Below are positions 44,090 through 51,687 of a stretch of 64,000 nucleotides of DNA, piece after piece. The notes below the pieces were generated by a model. That model saw only the letters and a program-made list of their open reading frames with translations. It ran no database searches and was not told the origin of the DNA. Source of the stretch: Methylobacterium planeticum (lineage in GTDB: Bacteria > Pseudomonadota > Alphaproteobacteria > Rhizobiales > Beijerinckiaceae); the NCBI RefSeq assembly GCF_008806345.1, contig NZ_VZZJ01000011.1, forward strand, positions 62,001 to 126,000, in the 5' to 3' direction. Positions within the stretch are counted from its first letter, which is position 1; every line of letters begins with the position of its first letter. The translations under genes were made by a program, and so were the position numbers.

Positions 44090-44238
44090 TCGCACGGGCC
44101 TGACATGACCGCCCGGGGAGATCCCGGGCGCTTCCCGGCGGGAACGGCGCGCGCCCTGCCTTCATTATGCTGAGGACGCGACTGCCCCGCTCGCGGATCC
44201 CCGTCGAAGCGGGACGGCCGGCTGATCCGGAGGCCGCC

Positions 44239-44496
44239 ATGACCCAGCCCCAGGATTCTCAGACCAACGATTCCCGGACCAACGATTCCCGGACCGAGAA
44301 TAGCGCGGCGGACGAACCCGCGGCGGCCCTCGCCCGGACCAACGCCGTCCTGGCCGAGTGGGCCGCGCGCTCGGCGGCGGACAGCGCGTCGCTGATCGCC
44401 CGGCTGGAGCGCATGGGCTACGCGGTGGAGGGCAAGTCGGAGGAGGAGATCGCCGAGGTGCTGAAGCACCCGCCGACGCGCTCCCCGGCAGCGTGA
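44239..44496 (+). CDS. Small hypothetical protein with Asn/Asp/Ser-rich repeats
   Basis: Not recognised. 85 aa starting at the ATG with GGAGG upstream (44230). The N-terminus has short repeats (QTNDSRTNDSRTENS). The rest is one helical region (LARTNAVLAEWAARSAADSA) followed by LIARLERMGYAVEGKSEEEI and EVLKHPPT, resembling a small helical hairpin. No signal peptide. It lies between mucR and the GafA-like gene on the same strand; spacing does not show an operon. Confidence 0.6.
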   Translation: MTQPQDSQTNDSRTNDSRTENSAADEPAAALARTNAVLAEWAARSAADSASLIARLERMGYAVEGKSEEEIAEVLKHPPTRSPAA

Positions 44497-44562
44497 CGCT
44501 CCACTGGGAAAACGGCGTCAAGTCTTGATCTAGGATATATTTCCGTTACCTCAAGTTCGGTG

Positions 44563-44580
44563 ACGCAACCTCCGTTGCGT
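44563..44580 (+). promoter_or_regulatory. Hairpin/dyad just upstream of the GafA-like gene
   Basis: ACGCAA/TTGCGT perfect six-bp arms with loop CCTCCG, at the edge of an AT-rich patch (44520-44550, GATCTAGGATATATTTCC) that should hold the promoter. It ends 20 bases before the ATG at 44600, so it could be an operator or a 5'-UTR hairpin affecting translation. Confidence 0.4.
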
Positions 44581-44599
44581 GTGCGTGGCGGAACAAATC

Positions 44600-45517
44600 A
44601 TGAACAAAGACCCTCGATCCGGTTCCTGCTCCCCCTCCCGCTCCTCTTGCCGCGCCGCTTCCCGCCCCGCTTCGGCGGCCGAAGCCCCGCTGTCCCGCGA
44701 GGCGCTCCGCCTGCTCGCCGCCCTCGCGGCCCCCGGCGCCTACGCGATCCCGGACCCGATCGAGGACGGCACCCTGATCCTGCGCAGCGGCGGCGCCGGG
44801 GTCTCGGTCGGGGGCGGCCGCTTCCCCGCCCCGGCCGGCGACAGCCTGGTGGCGGCCGACCTCGCGGCGCGGGAGCCCGGCCCCCGCGGACGGCTCAGCC
44901 TCGGCCCCGCCGGCCAGGCCCGGCTGCGGCGCGCCGCGGCCGTCCGCGAGCTCGGCCCGGAGGCGGCCTTCCTCGGCCAGCACCTCGACCTCGTGCCGGA
45001 TGCGGAGGCGCCCGGCGCCCCGGGGGGCGCCCAAGCGAGCGCCCAGGCGCGCCTGCGCGACGCCGCCGAGAGCCCCCTCGCCTGGATGGCGCGGCGGCGC
45101 GGACGCGACGGCGCCCCCCTCCTCGACGCCGCCTCCTACGAGGCCGGCGAGCGCCTGCGCCGGGACATGACGGGCGCCATGATGCTGCCCCGGATGGGGA
45201 CGGATTGGGGGGCGCCGCGGGTCGACGGCTCGGGCCCGCGCGACCCCGCCTCGGCCTCGGACGCGATCCTGGCCGCCCGCCAGCGGGTGCGCGGCGCCCT
45301 CGACGCGGTGGGCAGCGACCTGTCGGGCCTGCTCCTCGACCTCTGCGGGCACCTGAAGGGCCTCGAGCGGATCGAGCTGGAGCGGCGCTGGCCGGCCCGC
45401 TCCGCCAAGGTCGTGGCGCGCATCGCCCTCGGGCGGCTGGCGGAGCATTACGGCCTGGAGCGCGAGGCGGTGGGGCCCGCGCGGGCCCGGACCCGGCTGT
45501 GGCGGGCCCGGGCCTGA
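44600..45517 (+). CDS. DUF6456 protein, candidate GafA-like GTA activator
   Basis: 305 aa. The N-terminal part looks like a degenerate winged helix (LSREALRLLAALAAPGAYAI, then GRLSLGPAGQARLRRAA). The C-terminal DUF6456 region is clear: ESPLAWMARRRGRDGAPLLD, EAGERLRRDMTGAMMLPRMG, and LDLCGHLKGLERIELERRWP followed by KVVARIALGRLAEHY, a helical DNA-binding-like end. From family knowledge, DUF6456 occurs in GafA, the direct activator of the Rhodobacter capsulatus GTA, and its Caulobacter counterparts; applying that role here is inference from family and from the GTA cluster 2.4 kb downstream. ATG at 44600 is used; an in-frame GTG at 44579 is possible. Confidence 0.7.
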   Translation: MNKDPRSGSCSPSRSSCRAASRPASAAEAPLSREALRLLAALAAPGAYAIPDPIEDGTLILRSGGAGVSVGGGRFPAPAGDSLVAADLAAREPGPRGRLSLGPAGQARLRRAAAVRELGPEAAFLGQHLDLVPDAEAPGAPGGAQASAQARLRDAAESPLAWMARRRGRDGAPLLDAASYEAGERLRRDMTGAMMLPRMGTDWGAPRVDGSGPRDPASASDAILAARQRVRGALDAVGSDLSGLLLDLCGHLKGLERIELERRWPARSAKVVARIALGRLAEHYGLEREAVGPARARTRLWRARA

Positions 45518-45557
45518 GGGCGGATCCCTCCTGGGGGCCGGCGCCGGAGGGCGCGGC

Positions 45558-45989
45558 TCACTGCGCCGGCTGGACGAGCTTCCGCGCCTCGCGGTGGATG
45601 CGCTCGTCCATGGCGCGCAGGCCGCCGGCGCGCTTCGAGCTGATGTGGTTGCCGAAATCGAGCTGCTTGAACACGTCGAGGCCGTTGGTGGCCAGGATCG
45701 CGTCCGGCGGCTTGGTGTCGTAGATCGCGATCATGATCGCCACGAGGCCGCGGGTGATGCTCGAATCGCTGTCGCCCAGGAGCCTGACCCGGGGCGGGTC
45801 CTGGGCGGTGTCGAGATGCGAGTCGAGCCAGACCTGGCTCTCGCAGCCATGCACCCGGTTCGCCTCGCTGTGCTTGTCGGCGGGCAGCGGCGGCATCGCG
45901 CGGCCGAGCTCCATCACGTAGCTGTAGCGCTCCTCCCAGTCCTCGATCAGTTCGAAGTTCTCGATGATGGTGTGGATCGGAGGAAGCAT
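45558..45989 (-). CDS. sufE: SufE family iron-sulfur assembly protein
   Basis: Sulfur acceptor (143 aa) that takes persulfide from the cysteine desulfurase SufS for the SufBCD scaffold. PPIHTIIENFELIEDWEERY is the typical opening. The acceptor Cys is in NRVHGCESQVWLDSHLD (~residue 51). Other SufE features are SDSSITRGLVAIMIAIYD and NGLDVFKQLDFGNHISSKRA near the end. The ATG at 45989 fits the family start; the frame extends upstream. No other suf genes are nearby. Confidence 0.92.
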   Translation of the reverse strand: MLPPIHTIIENFELIEDWEERYSYVMELGRAMPPLPADKHSEANRVHGCESQVWLDSHLDTAQDPPRVRLLGDSDSSITRGLVAIMIAIYDTKPPDAILATNGLDVFKQLDFGNHISSKRAGGLRAMDERIHREARKLVQPAQ

Positions 45990-46154
45990 CGGCAGCCGGC
46001 TGAGGTCGAAGGGGCGTCGGGGAGGATATAGGGCCGCGCGCGCCTCGATGCGACTCGGCCGCGACAAGGCGGCAAGGTGGCAAGGCTATGTGCGGCAGGG
46101 CTGGGTGCGGCAAGGCCGGGTGCGGCGAGGCCGGGCCGGCGGGAGCGGCCCGCC

Positions 46155-47198
46155 TCAGGCGTCGGCGCTGACCCGGGCCTCGGGGAGCTGCAGCTCGAGG
46201 GGGTCGGCCAGGGTCGCCGTGCCCCGCACGGCGATCTCGGCCTGGGCCGCGTAGGCGGCGATCAGGCGTGGCCCGAGCTTCGGCACGTTCGGGCGCCCCG
46301 CCGCGACGGCGTCCCCCGACCCCGACACGATGCTGAGCCCCACCGGCCCCCCCGCCGTGGCGTCGATGTCGATCGCGATGGCGCAGGCCACGCTCTCGGC
46401 GGTGGCGTCGAGGCACTCGGCCACGATCTCGGCCACGATCATCCCGAGGGCGTTGGCGGTGCGGGGCTCGACGAAGCTGGTGCCGCGCCCGCCCACCGTG
46501 ACGCCGATGCGGCCGGCCCGGCGCAGCTGCCCGAGCCCGGAGGCGAGGCGGTGGAGGTAGTCGCGCAGGTCGATCGAGGCGATGTGGGGCGCCTCGTGCA
46601 GGTGCTGCTGCACCAGCGCGATCGCCCGCACCCGCTGGCCCAGCGCCTCGAAGCTGCCGCGGCAGAGGTCGGGGGCGGCGCGGCCGTAGAGGCCGATCAG
46701 GCTGACCATCACCTGCAGGTTGTTGCGGACCCGGTGGTAGACCTCGGCGAGCAGGGTCTCCTTCTCGACGAGCGCCTTCTCGATGTTCTCCTCGGCGTGC
46801 TTGCGGTCGGTGATGTCGAAGCAGGAGCCGAGATAGCCGTGGAACACGCCCTCGTCCTCGAGGGGGCGCCCGGTCTCGAGGAGCCAGCGATAGGCGCCGT
46901 CGTGCCGCCGCAGCCGGAACTCCACCGTGAAGGGCTCGCGCGCCGCGAAGGCGTCCGCCACCAGGGTGGCGTGCCGGTCGAAATCGTCCGGGTGCAGGCC
47001 GCGGCGCCAGCCCTCGCCGATCTCCTCCTCGGCGGTGCGGCCCGTGAAGGTGAGCCAGCACTCGTTGTGGTGCACCGCGCGCCCCTCGGGGTCGGCGCGC
47101 CACATCATCAGCGGCACGAAATCGGCGAAGCGCCGGAAGGCATCTCCGACCTCGAAGCGGCCCGGCGTCGTCCCGGTCGATGGTGTGTCGGCTGCCAT
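46155..47198 (-). CDS. PAS-HWE/HisKA_2 histidine kinase with degenerate ATPase domain
   Basis: Cytosolic sensor kinase (347 aa). Residues ~20-135 form a PAS domain (FVPLMMWRADPEGRAVHHNE, then EGWRRGLHPDDFD and FRLRRHDGAYRWLLETGRP). The HisKA_2 dimerisation helix follows with the phospho-acceptor His in LLAEVYHRVRNNLQVMVSLI (~160). The catalytic domain is poorly conserved: the HWE N-box position reads GMIVAEIVAECLDA instead of a helix with Asn, and the ATP-lid region SIVSGSGDAVAAG lacks a clear DNG. It may bind ATP poorly or act as a partner in a heterodimer. No response regulator is adjacent. Confidence 0.82.
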   Translation of the reverse strand: MAADTPSTGTTPGRFEVGDAFRRFADFVPLMMWRADPEGRAVHHNECWLTFTGRTAEEEIGEGWRRGLHPDDFDRHATLVADAFAAREPFTVEFRLRRHDGAYRWLLETGRPLEDEGVFHGYLGSCFDITDRKHAEENIEKALVEKETLLAEVYHRVRNNLQVMVSLIGLYGRAAPDLCRGSFEALGQRVRAIALVQQHLHEAPHIASIDLRDYLHRLASGLGQLRRAGRIGVTVGGRGTSFVEPRTANALGMIVAEIVAECLDATAESVACAIAIDIDATAGGPVGLSIVSGSGDAVAAGRPNVPKLGPRLIAAYAAQAEIAVRGTATLADPLELQLPEARVSADA

Positions 47199-47282
47199 GA
47201 TGCTCCCGATTCGCCCGTTGCTCCTGGCTGATGTGCGCAATGCAGGCGCCGGTCAACGTGCCGAGCGGTGCGCCGTTCCGGC

Positions 47283-47360
47283 TCCGAGCCGGCTTGGAGC
47301 CGGCTCGGAGTTGGCTCGGAGCCGGCCTGGAGCCGGCCTGGAGCCGGCCTGGAGCCGGGA
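47283..47360. repeat. 11-bp tandem repeat array
   Basis: About seven imperfect copies of GGAGCCGGCCT with an exact 11-base spacing (GAG at 47286, 47297, 47308, 47319, 47330, 47341, 47352). It lies in the divergent region between the HWE kinase and the small gene at 47549. Confidence 0.8.
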
Positions 47361-47548
47361 GCGCCGGGGGATCACGACCGAGGGTTGCCGCGACCCCGGG
47401 CCTGCCACCCGGCCCGGCCGCGCGACGCCCGGTCCAGCGCGCGCCGGGATGCGGGGCCCTGAGGCCGGGCGCGCGGCAAGGCCCGGGCCGCACCGACGGC
47501 AGGCGCGCGCCTATGGAAGGGCTCCGCCCCCCGCCCCATATCGGCCGC

Positions 47549-47800
47549 ATGACACCCCTCGAGTCCATCCTGAAGGTCCTCGACGCCCTGATCGCCGCGG
47601 ACGACCCGGTCGGGGTCGAGACCGCCGACCGGGCGATCTGGGACTACCTGTCGGGCTTCGACGGCCTCAGCGCCCAGGCCCGGGCCGCCGCGGACCTCGC
47701 GGAGGCCCTCGAATCCTGGCCGGTGCGCTCCTCCCTGACCCCGACCATCCGGGGCCTCGTCGCCCGCCACCGGGGCCGCCTCGACGCGCCCTCCGCCTGA
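47549..47800 (+). CDS. Small hypothetical helical protein
   Basis: Not recognised. 83 aa, all predicted helix: TPLESILKVLDALIAADDPV, then ETADRAIWDYLSGFDGLSAQ and DLAEALESWPVRSSL. No signal peptide or membrane segment. It sits just upstream of the promoter of the GTA cluster and on the same strand, so it could be a GTA-associated gene, but nothing proves this. Confidence 0.55.
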   Translation: MTPLESILKVLDALIAADDPVGVETADRAIWDYLSGFDGLSAQARAAADLAEALESWPVRSSLTPTIRGLVARHRGRLDAPSA

Positions 47801-47847
47801 GGGCGCGACCGCGCCCCGTCCGCCACCGGCCACCCGGCCCGATCAGA

Positions 47848-47872
47848 ATAAAAGCTCAAAATAGGCTTTTAT
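47848..47872. promoter_or_regulatory. Perfect AT-rich inverted repeat upstream of the GTA promoter
   Basis: ATAAAAGC (47848-47855) and GCTTTTAT (47865-47872) form a perfect eight-bp dyad with nine-base centre TCAAAATAG, in DNA that is otherwise about 75% GC. It ends two bases before the -35 hexamer of the candidate promoter, the classical position for an activator or repressor site. Its binding factor is unknown; GafA-like, MucR or IHF are candidates. Confidence 0.65.
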
Positions 47873-47874
47873 GG

Positions 47875-47903
47875 TTGACAGCGCGACGCTCCTCGGCTAT
47901 CCA
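47875..47903 (+). promoter_or_regulatory. Sigma-70-type promoter of the GTA cluster
   Basis: TTGACA (47875-47880) matches the -35 consensus exactly, followed after exactly 17 bases by TATCCA (47898-47903). It lies 47 bases before the first GTA-associated gene (ATG 47950). Confidence 0.65.
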
Positions 47904-47949
47904 TGACCCACGCTCCAGAAGTGTGACGAGACGGGCGACGGAGGGGGAC

Positions 47950-48825
47950 ATGCCGCTGGCGGGCCATCCTCCGGAGGCGCACGAGGCGGTGGCGCGCCTG
48001 ATGTGCGCGACCGACCGCACCATGGCGTCGATCGCGGCCGAGACCGGCGTACCCGCCAACACCGTCAGCACCTGGAACCGGCGCGCCGGCTGGCGCCCGG
48101 CGACCTACGCGAAGCCCCTCGCCCTCGACCCGGCCCTCTGGCCCGAGGCGCGGCGGGCGGCCCTCGTCCGGCTCTACCACAACCCGGCCGTCGACCTCGC
48201 CGACCTCGCCGCCGCCCTGGGGGCGGCGCGCTCCGGCGGGGGGCGCCTGTTCAGGGCCTGCGGCCTCCTCGGGCGCCGGCGCCGGGCCGGGCTGCCCCCC
48301 GCCCCGGCGGATGCGGAGCGCACCCGGGACGGGCCGAGCCTGCGGGCGGCCCTGCGCGGGCACGTCGCCCGGCAGATCGCCCTCTTCGATGCCGGTCTCG
48401 ACGCCGCGCTCCAGGGCCAGGGCCCGGGGGTCTCGGATTCGGCCCGGGTCCTGCGCGACCTCGGCGGGCTGAAGCGCCTGCTCGACGAGCTGGAGGCCGC
48501 CGAGGGGTGGCCGGATGCGGCCGGCGCCGACGCGCCGGGCGACGGGACGGGCGACGGGACGGGCGACGGGACGGGCGACGGGACGGGAGGGGACGATGGC
48601 GACGCGCACGACCCCGCCTCGGCACAGGCCTTCGCGGGCAACGTCCCGGCCGGATTCCCGGGCGCCGTCCCGGGCACCATCCCGGGCACCCTGCCCCATG
48701 CCCGCGACCTGCCCGCCCTGCGCGCGGCGATCGCGCAGCGCTATGCGGCGTTCGCAGGCGAGCGGCCGGATGCCGGCCTTCCTGGCGAGCCTGCCGGCCC
48801 CGCTCCTGACGGTGCTCAGCCATGA
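47950..48825 (+). CDS. Candidate GTA small terminase (g1-like), HTH protein
   Basis: 291 aa, directly before and overlapping the large terminase by 56 bases. The N-terminus contains a helix-turn-helix (MASIAAETGVPANTVSTWNR, residues ~25-44) and a second possible one (DLADLAAALGAARSGGGRLF). A helical middle (LRDLGGLKRLLDELEAAEG) may oligomerise. The C-terminal third is low complexity: GDGTG repeats encoded by a 12-base tandem repeat, then PGAVPGTIPGTLP. Position, HTH and order fit a TerS that recognises DNA for packaging; the C-terminal extension is much longer than Rhodobacter GTA g1. GGGGG precedes the ATG. Confidence 0.55.
   Translation: MPLAGHPPEAHEAVARLMCATDRTMASIAAETGVPANTVSTWNRRAGWRPATYAKPLALDPALWPEARRAALVRLYHNPAVDLADLAAALGAARSGGGRLFRACGLLGRRRRAGLPPAPADAERTRDGPSLRAALRGHVARQIALFDAGLDAALQGQGPGVSDSARVLRDLGGLKRLLDELEAAEGWPDAAGADAPGDGTGDGTGDGTGDGTGGDDGDAHDPASAQAFAGNVPAGFPGAVPGTIPGTLPHARDLPALRAAIAQRYAAFAGERPDAGLPGEPAGPAPDGAQP
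48536..48590 (+). repeat. 12-bp in-frame tandem repeat in the TerS-like gene
   Basis: Four copies of GGCGACGGGACG-type unit encoding a G-D-G-T run. Copy number is a likely point of variation by slippage; the repeat preserves frame. Confidence 0.75.
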
Positions 48826-50047
48826 CTGGCTCCACCTCGCCCGGGCCGACCAGCTGCCCCCCTGCCCCCTCGCCCCCTGGACCACCTGGGCGGTGATCGG
48901 GGGCCGCGGCTGCGGCAAGACCCGCACGGGCGCCGAGTGGGTCAGCGCGCTGGCCCTCGGCGACCCCGCCTTCACGGCGGAGGCGGTGGGGCGGATCGCC
49001 CTCGTGGGCGAGACCTACGCGGATGTGCGCGACGTGATGATCGAGGGGCCCTCGGGCCTCCTCGGCCTGCCGGCCCGGGGCCCGCGGCCGCGCTGGTCCC
49101 CGACCCGGCGGCGCCTCGAATGGGAGAACGGGGCCGTGGCCCTGGCCTTCTCGGCGGAGGAGCCGGATTCCCTGCGCGGCCCCCAGTTCGGGGCGGCGTG
49201 GTCCGACGAGATCGCCAAGTGGCGCCACCCGGAGGCCGCCTACGACATGCTGCAGTTCGGGCTGCGCCTCGGCCGCCGCCCGCGCCACCTGGTGACCACG
49301 ACGCCGCGGCCGATCCCGCTGATCCGGCGCCTCCTCGGCGACCCGGGCGTGGTGGTGAGCCGGGCCCGCACCGCCGACAACGCCCGGAACCTCGCGCCGG
49401 CCTTCCTGGAGGCGGTGGTCGGGCGCTACGCCGGCACCCGCCTCGGCCGCCAGGAGCTCGACGGCGCGCTGATCGAGGACCGGGCCGACGCCCTCTGGAG
49501 CCGGGACGGGATCGAGGCGGGGCGCCGCGCGCGGGCGCCGGAGCTCGGCCGCATCGTGGTGGCGGTCGATCCCCCGGCGAGTTCCGGGCCGCGGGCGGAT
49601 GCCTGCGGGATCGTGGCGGCGGGCAGCGACGGGGCCCGGGCCTTCGTGCTCGCCGACGCGACGCTGCGGCGCGCCACCCCGCAGGCCTGGGCCTCGGCGG
49701 CCCTCGCCCTCTACCACCGGCTCCAGGCCGACAGCCTCGTGGTCGAGGTCAACCAGGGCGGCGAGATGGCGACCGCCGTGCTCGCCGAGATCGATCCCGG
49801 CGTCCCCGTCACCGCCGTGCGGGCGACCCGGGGCAAGTACCTGCGCGCCGAGCCGGTCTCGGTGCTCTACGCGCAGGGCCGGGTCCACCATGTCGGCCCG
49901 CTGCCGGCGCTGGAGGACGAGATGTGCGATTTCGGCCCCGACGGCCTCACCTCGGGCGCCTCCCCGGACCGCCTCGACGCCCTGGTCTGGGCGATCACCC
50001 ACCTGCTGCTCCGCCCCGGCCCCGAACCGCGGATCCGGCGGCTTTAG
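48770..50047 (+). CDS. GTA large terminase (g2)
   Basis: Packaging ATPase/nuclease (425 aa), the usual GTA size. The ATPase P-loop is WAVIGGRGCGKTRTGAEWVS (residues ~41-60). GETYADVRDVMIEGPSGLL and FSAEEPDSLRGPQFGAAWSD (Walker B/C region) follow. The RNase-H-like nuclease starts with VVAVDPPAS (~266) and continues to LVVEVNQGGEMATAVL and the last acidic site DRLDALVWAITHLLL. The ATG at 48770 overlaps the preceding gene, suggesting coupled translation. In GTAs this enzyme packages host DNA into heads rather than a phage genome. Confidence 0.93.
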   Translation: MPAFLASLPAPLLTVLSHDWLHLARADQLPPCPLAPWTTWAVIGGRGCGKTRTGAEWVSALALGDPAFTAEAVGRIALVGETYADVRDVMIEGPSGLLGLPARGPRPRWSPTRRRLEWENGAVALAFSAEEPDSLRGPQFGAAWSDEIAKWRHPEAAYDMLQFGLRLGRRPRHLVTTTPRPIPLIRRLLGDPGVVVSRARTADNARNLAPAFLEAVVGRYAGTRLGRQELDGALIEDRADALWSRDGIEAGRRARAPELGRIVVAVDPPASSGPRADACGIVAAGSDGARAFVLADATLRRATPQAWASAALALYHRLQADSLVVEVNQGGEMATAVLAEIDPGVPVTAVRATRGKYLRAEPVSVLYAQGRVHHVGPLPALEDEMCDFGPDGLTSGASPDRLDALVWAITHLLLRPGPEPRIRRL

Positions 50048-50401
50048 GGGGCCGGGGGCCGGCCGTCCCGGACGGGCGCCCCACTTCGCCCGTCCGGGAG
50101 CGGTCGCGTGCACGATCGCGGAGCGGGTGCGGGGTGCGACCTCTTCGGACAACGCGCCTCCCTCACCCCAACCCTCTCCCGGCCGGGAGAGGGGGCCCGT
50201 CGCGCCACCCGCACCCATCGACCCGCCCTCCCGAAGCGGCGGCTCGCCCACCTCTCCCGTCCGGGAGAGGTCGAGTCGGCGCAAGCCGACCGGGTGAGGG
50301 ATGCGACTTTTCCGGAGAGGTCGCACCCCTCACCCCGGCCCGCTTCCGCGGGCAAACCTCTCCCGCACGGGGGAGGATCATCGCTCGCGAAAGGTCACCC
50401 C
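50048..50401. repeat. Cluster of palindromic repeats between terminase and portal
   Basis: About 350 bases without a gene inside an otherwise compact cluster. It contains at least three related palindromes of the form CCTCTCCCG-CCGGGAGAGG (near 50171-50189, 50251-50271 and 50356-50375), plus CCTCACCC motifs between them. They resemble dispersed intergenic palindromic elements rather than coding DNA; the same CTCTCCCG core also appears near 18330. They could affect the balance between terminase and portal transcripts. Confidence 0.6.
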
Positions 50402-51574
50402 ATGCCGAACCTCATCACCCGGCTGGCGCGGGCGGCGGGCTACGTGCCGGCGGCCAAGGGGGCGCCCCTCGGCGGGCCGGCCTTCATCCTCACCGGCGAG
50501 GGCCGGGCGGTGTGGACGGCCCGGGACGGGACCGCGCTCGCCCGCGAGGGGTTCCAGCGCAACGCCGTGGTGCACCGGGCGGTGCGGCTGGTGGCCGAGG
50601 CCGCGGCGTCCCTGCCCCTGATCCTGACCGGGCCGGGCGCGGAGGCGGCGCGGCCCGTCGCCGCGCTGCTCGCCCGGCCGAACCCGCGCGAGGGCGGGGC
50701 GCGGCTGATGGAGACGCTCTACGGGCACCTGATGGTCTCGGGCAACGCCTACCTGGAGGCCGTGAGCCTCGACGGGCGCCCGCGCGAACTCTACGCCCTG
50801 CGCCCCGACCGGATGCGGGTGGTGCCGGGGCCCGACGGCTGGCCCGCCGCCTACGATTACGCGGCCGGGGGCCGGACGCTGCGCTACGACCAGGACCGGG
50901 AGGGCGTGCCGCCGATCCTGCACCTGAGCCTGTTCCACCCGACCGACGACCATTACGGCCTCTCGCCCATGGAGGCGGCGGCGGTGGCCCTCGACATCCA
51001 CAACGCGGCGGGCGCCTGGAACAAGGCGCTCCTCGACAACGCCGCCCGCCCCTCCGGCGCCCTCGTCTTCGCCAACGGCGCCGGCTCGGTCCTCAGCGAG
51101 GCGCAGTTCAGCCGGCTGAAGGGCGAGCTCGAGGCGAACTACCAGGGGGCGGGCAATGCCGGGCGCCCGCTGCTGCTCGAGGGCGGGCTCGACTGGAAGC
51201 CCCTGGCGCTCTCGCCCAAGGACATGGATTTCGTCGAGGCCAAGGCCGCGGCCGCCCGCGAGATCGCCCTCGCCTTCGGGGTGCCGCCGCTGCTCCTCGG
51301 GCTCGCGGGGGACAACACCCACGCCAACTACGCCGAGGCGAACCGCGCCTTCTACCGCCAGACCGTGATCCCCCTGGTGCGCCGCACCGCCGATTCGCTG
51401 GCCCACTGGCTCGAGCCCGCCTTCGGGCCGGCCAGCCTCGAACCCGACCTCGACGCCGTCGAGGCGCTGGCGCCCGAGCGCGAATCCCTCTGGCGCCGGT
51501 TGCAGGGCGCGGCGTTCCTGACCGCCGACGAGAAGCGCGCGGCGGTGGGCTACGGGCCGGGGACGGAGGGCTGA
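50402..51574 (+). CDS. GTA portal protein (g3)
   Basis: HK97-type portal (390 aa) forming the dodecameric DNA gate. Starts NLITRLARAAGYVPAAKGAP. NAVVHRAVRLVAEAAASLPL, the GGARLMETLYGHLMVSGNAY block and RELYALRPDRMRVVPG are typical. The C-terminal half has GVPPLLLGLAGDNTHANYAE and FYRQTVIPLVRRTADSLAHW, as in HK97/GTA portals. The ATG at 50402 is used. In order after TerL, as in Rhodobacter GTA. Confidence 0.93.
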   Translation: MPNLITRLARAAGYVPAAKGAPLGGPAFILTGEGRAVWTARDGTALAREGFQRNAVVHRAVRLVAEAAASLPLILTGPGAEAARPVAALLARPNPREGGARLMETLYGHLMVSGNAYLEAVSLDGRPRELYALRPDRMRVVPGPDGWPAAYDYAAGGRTLRYDQDREGVPPILHLSLFHPTDDHYGLSPMEAAAVALDIHNAAGAWNKALLDNAARPSGALVFANGAGSVLSEAQFSRLKGELEANYQGAGNAGRPLLLEGGLDWKPLALSPKDMDFVEAKAAAAREIALAFGVPPLLLGLAGDNTHANYAEANRAFYRQTVIPLVRRTADSLAHWLEPAFGPASLEPDLDAVEALAPERESLWRRLQGAAFLTADEKRAAVGYGPGTEG

Positions 51575-51603
51575 GGCCGGCGGGCCGCCTCCGGCTGCCA
51601 ATT

Positions 51604-51649
51604 CCGGATCACCAAGCCCGGATCACCAAGCCCGGATCACCAAGCCCGG
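51604..51649 (+). repeat. 14-bp tandem repeat between portal and prohead protease
   Basis: Three complete copies of CCGGATCACCAAGC plus a partial fourth, in the 110-base gap. Non-coding. Confidence 0.85.
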
Positions 51650-51687
51650 GCCGGCGCGGCCGCCCCGGCTCACCGGAGGGGAGTGCG

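Noticed and set aside
46927..47949. Upstream extension of the TerS-like frame as one 632-residue protein
   Set aside because: The first ~340 codons are antisense to the HWE kinase or cover the 11-bp repeats and the promoter; homology-like sequence begins only at the ATG 47950.
50150..50390. CRISPR-like array of repeats
   Set aside because: Units are palindromic, of unequal spacing and variable length, with no constant spacers and no cas genes.
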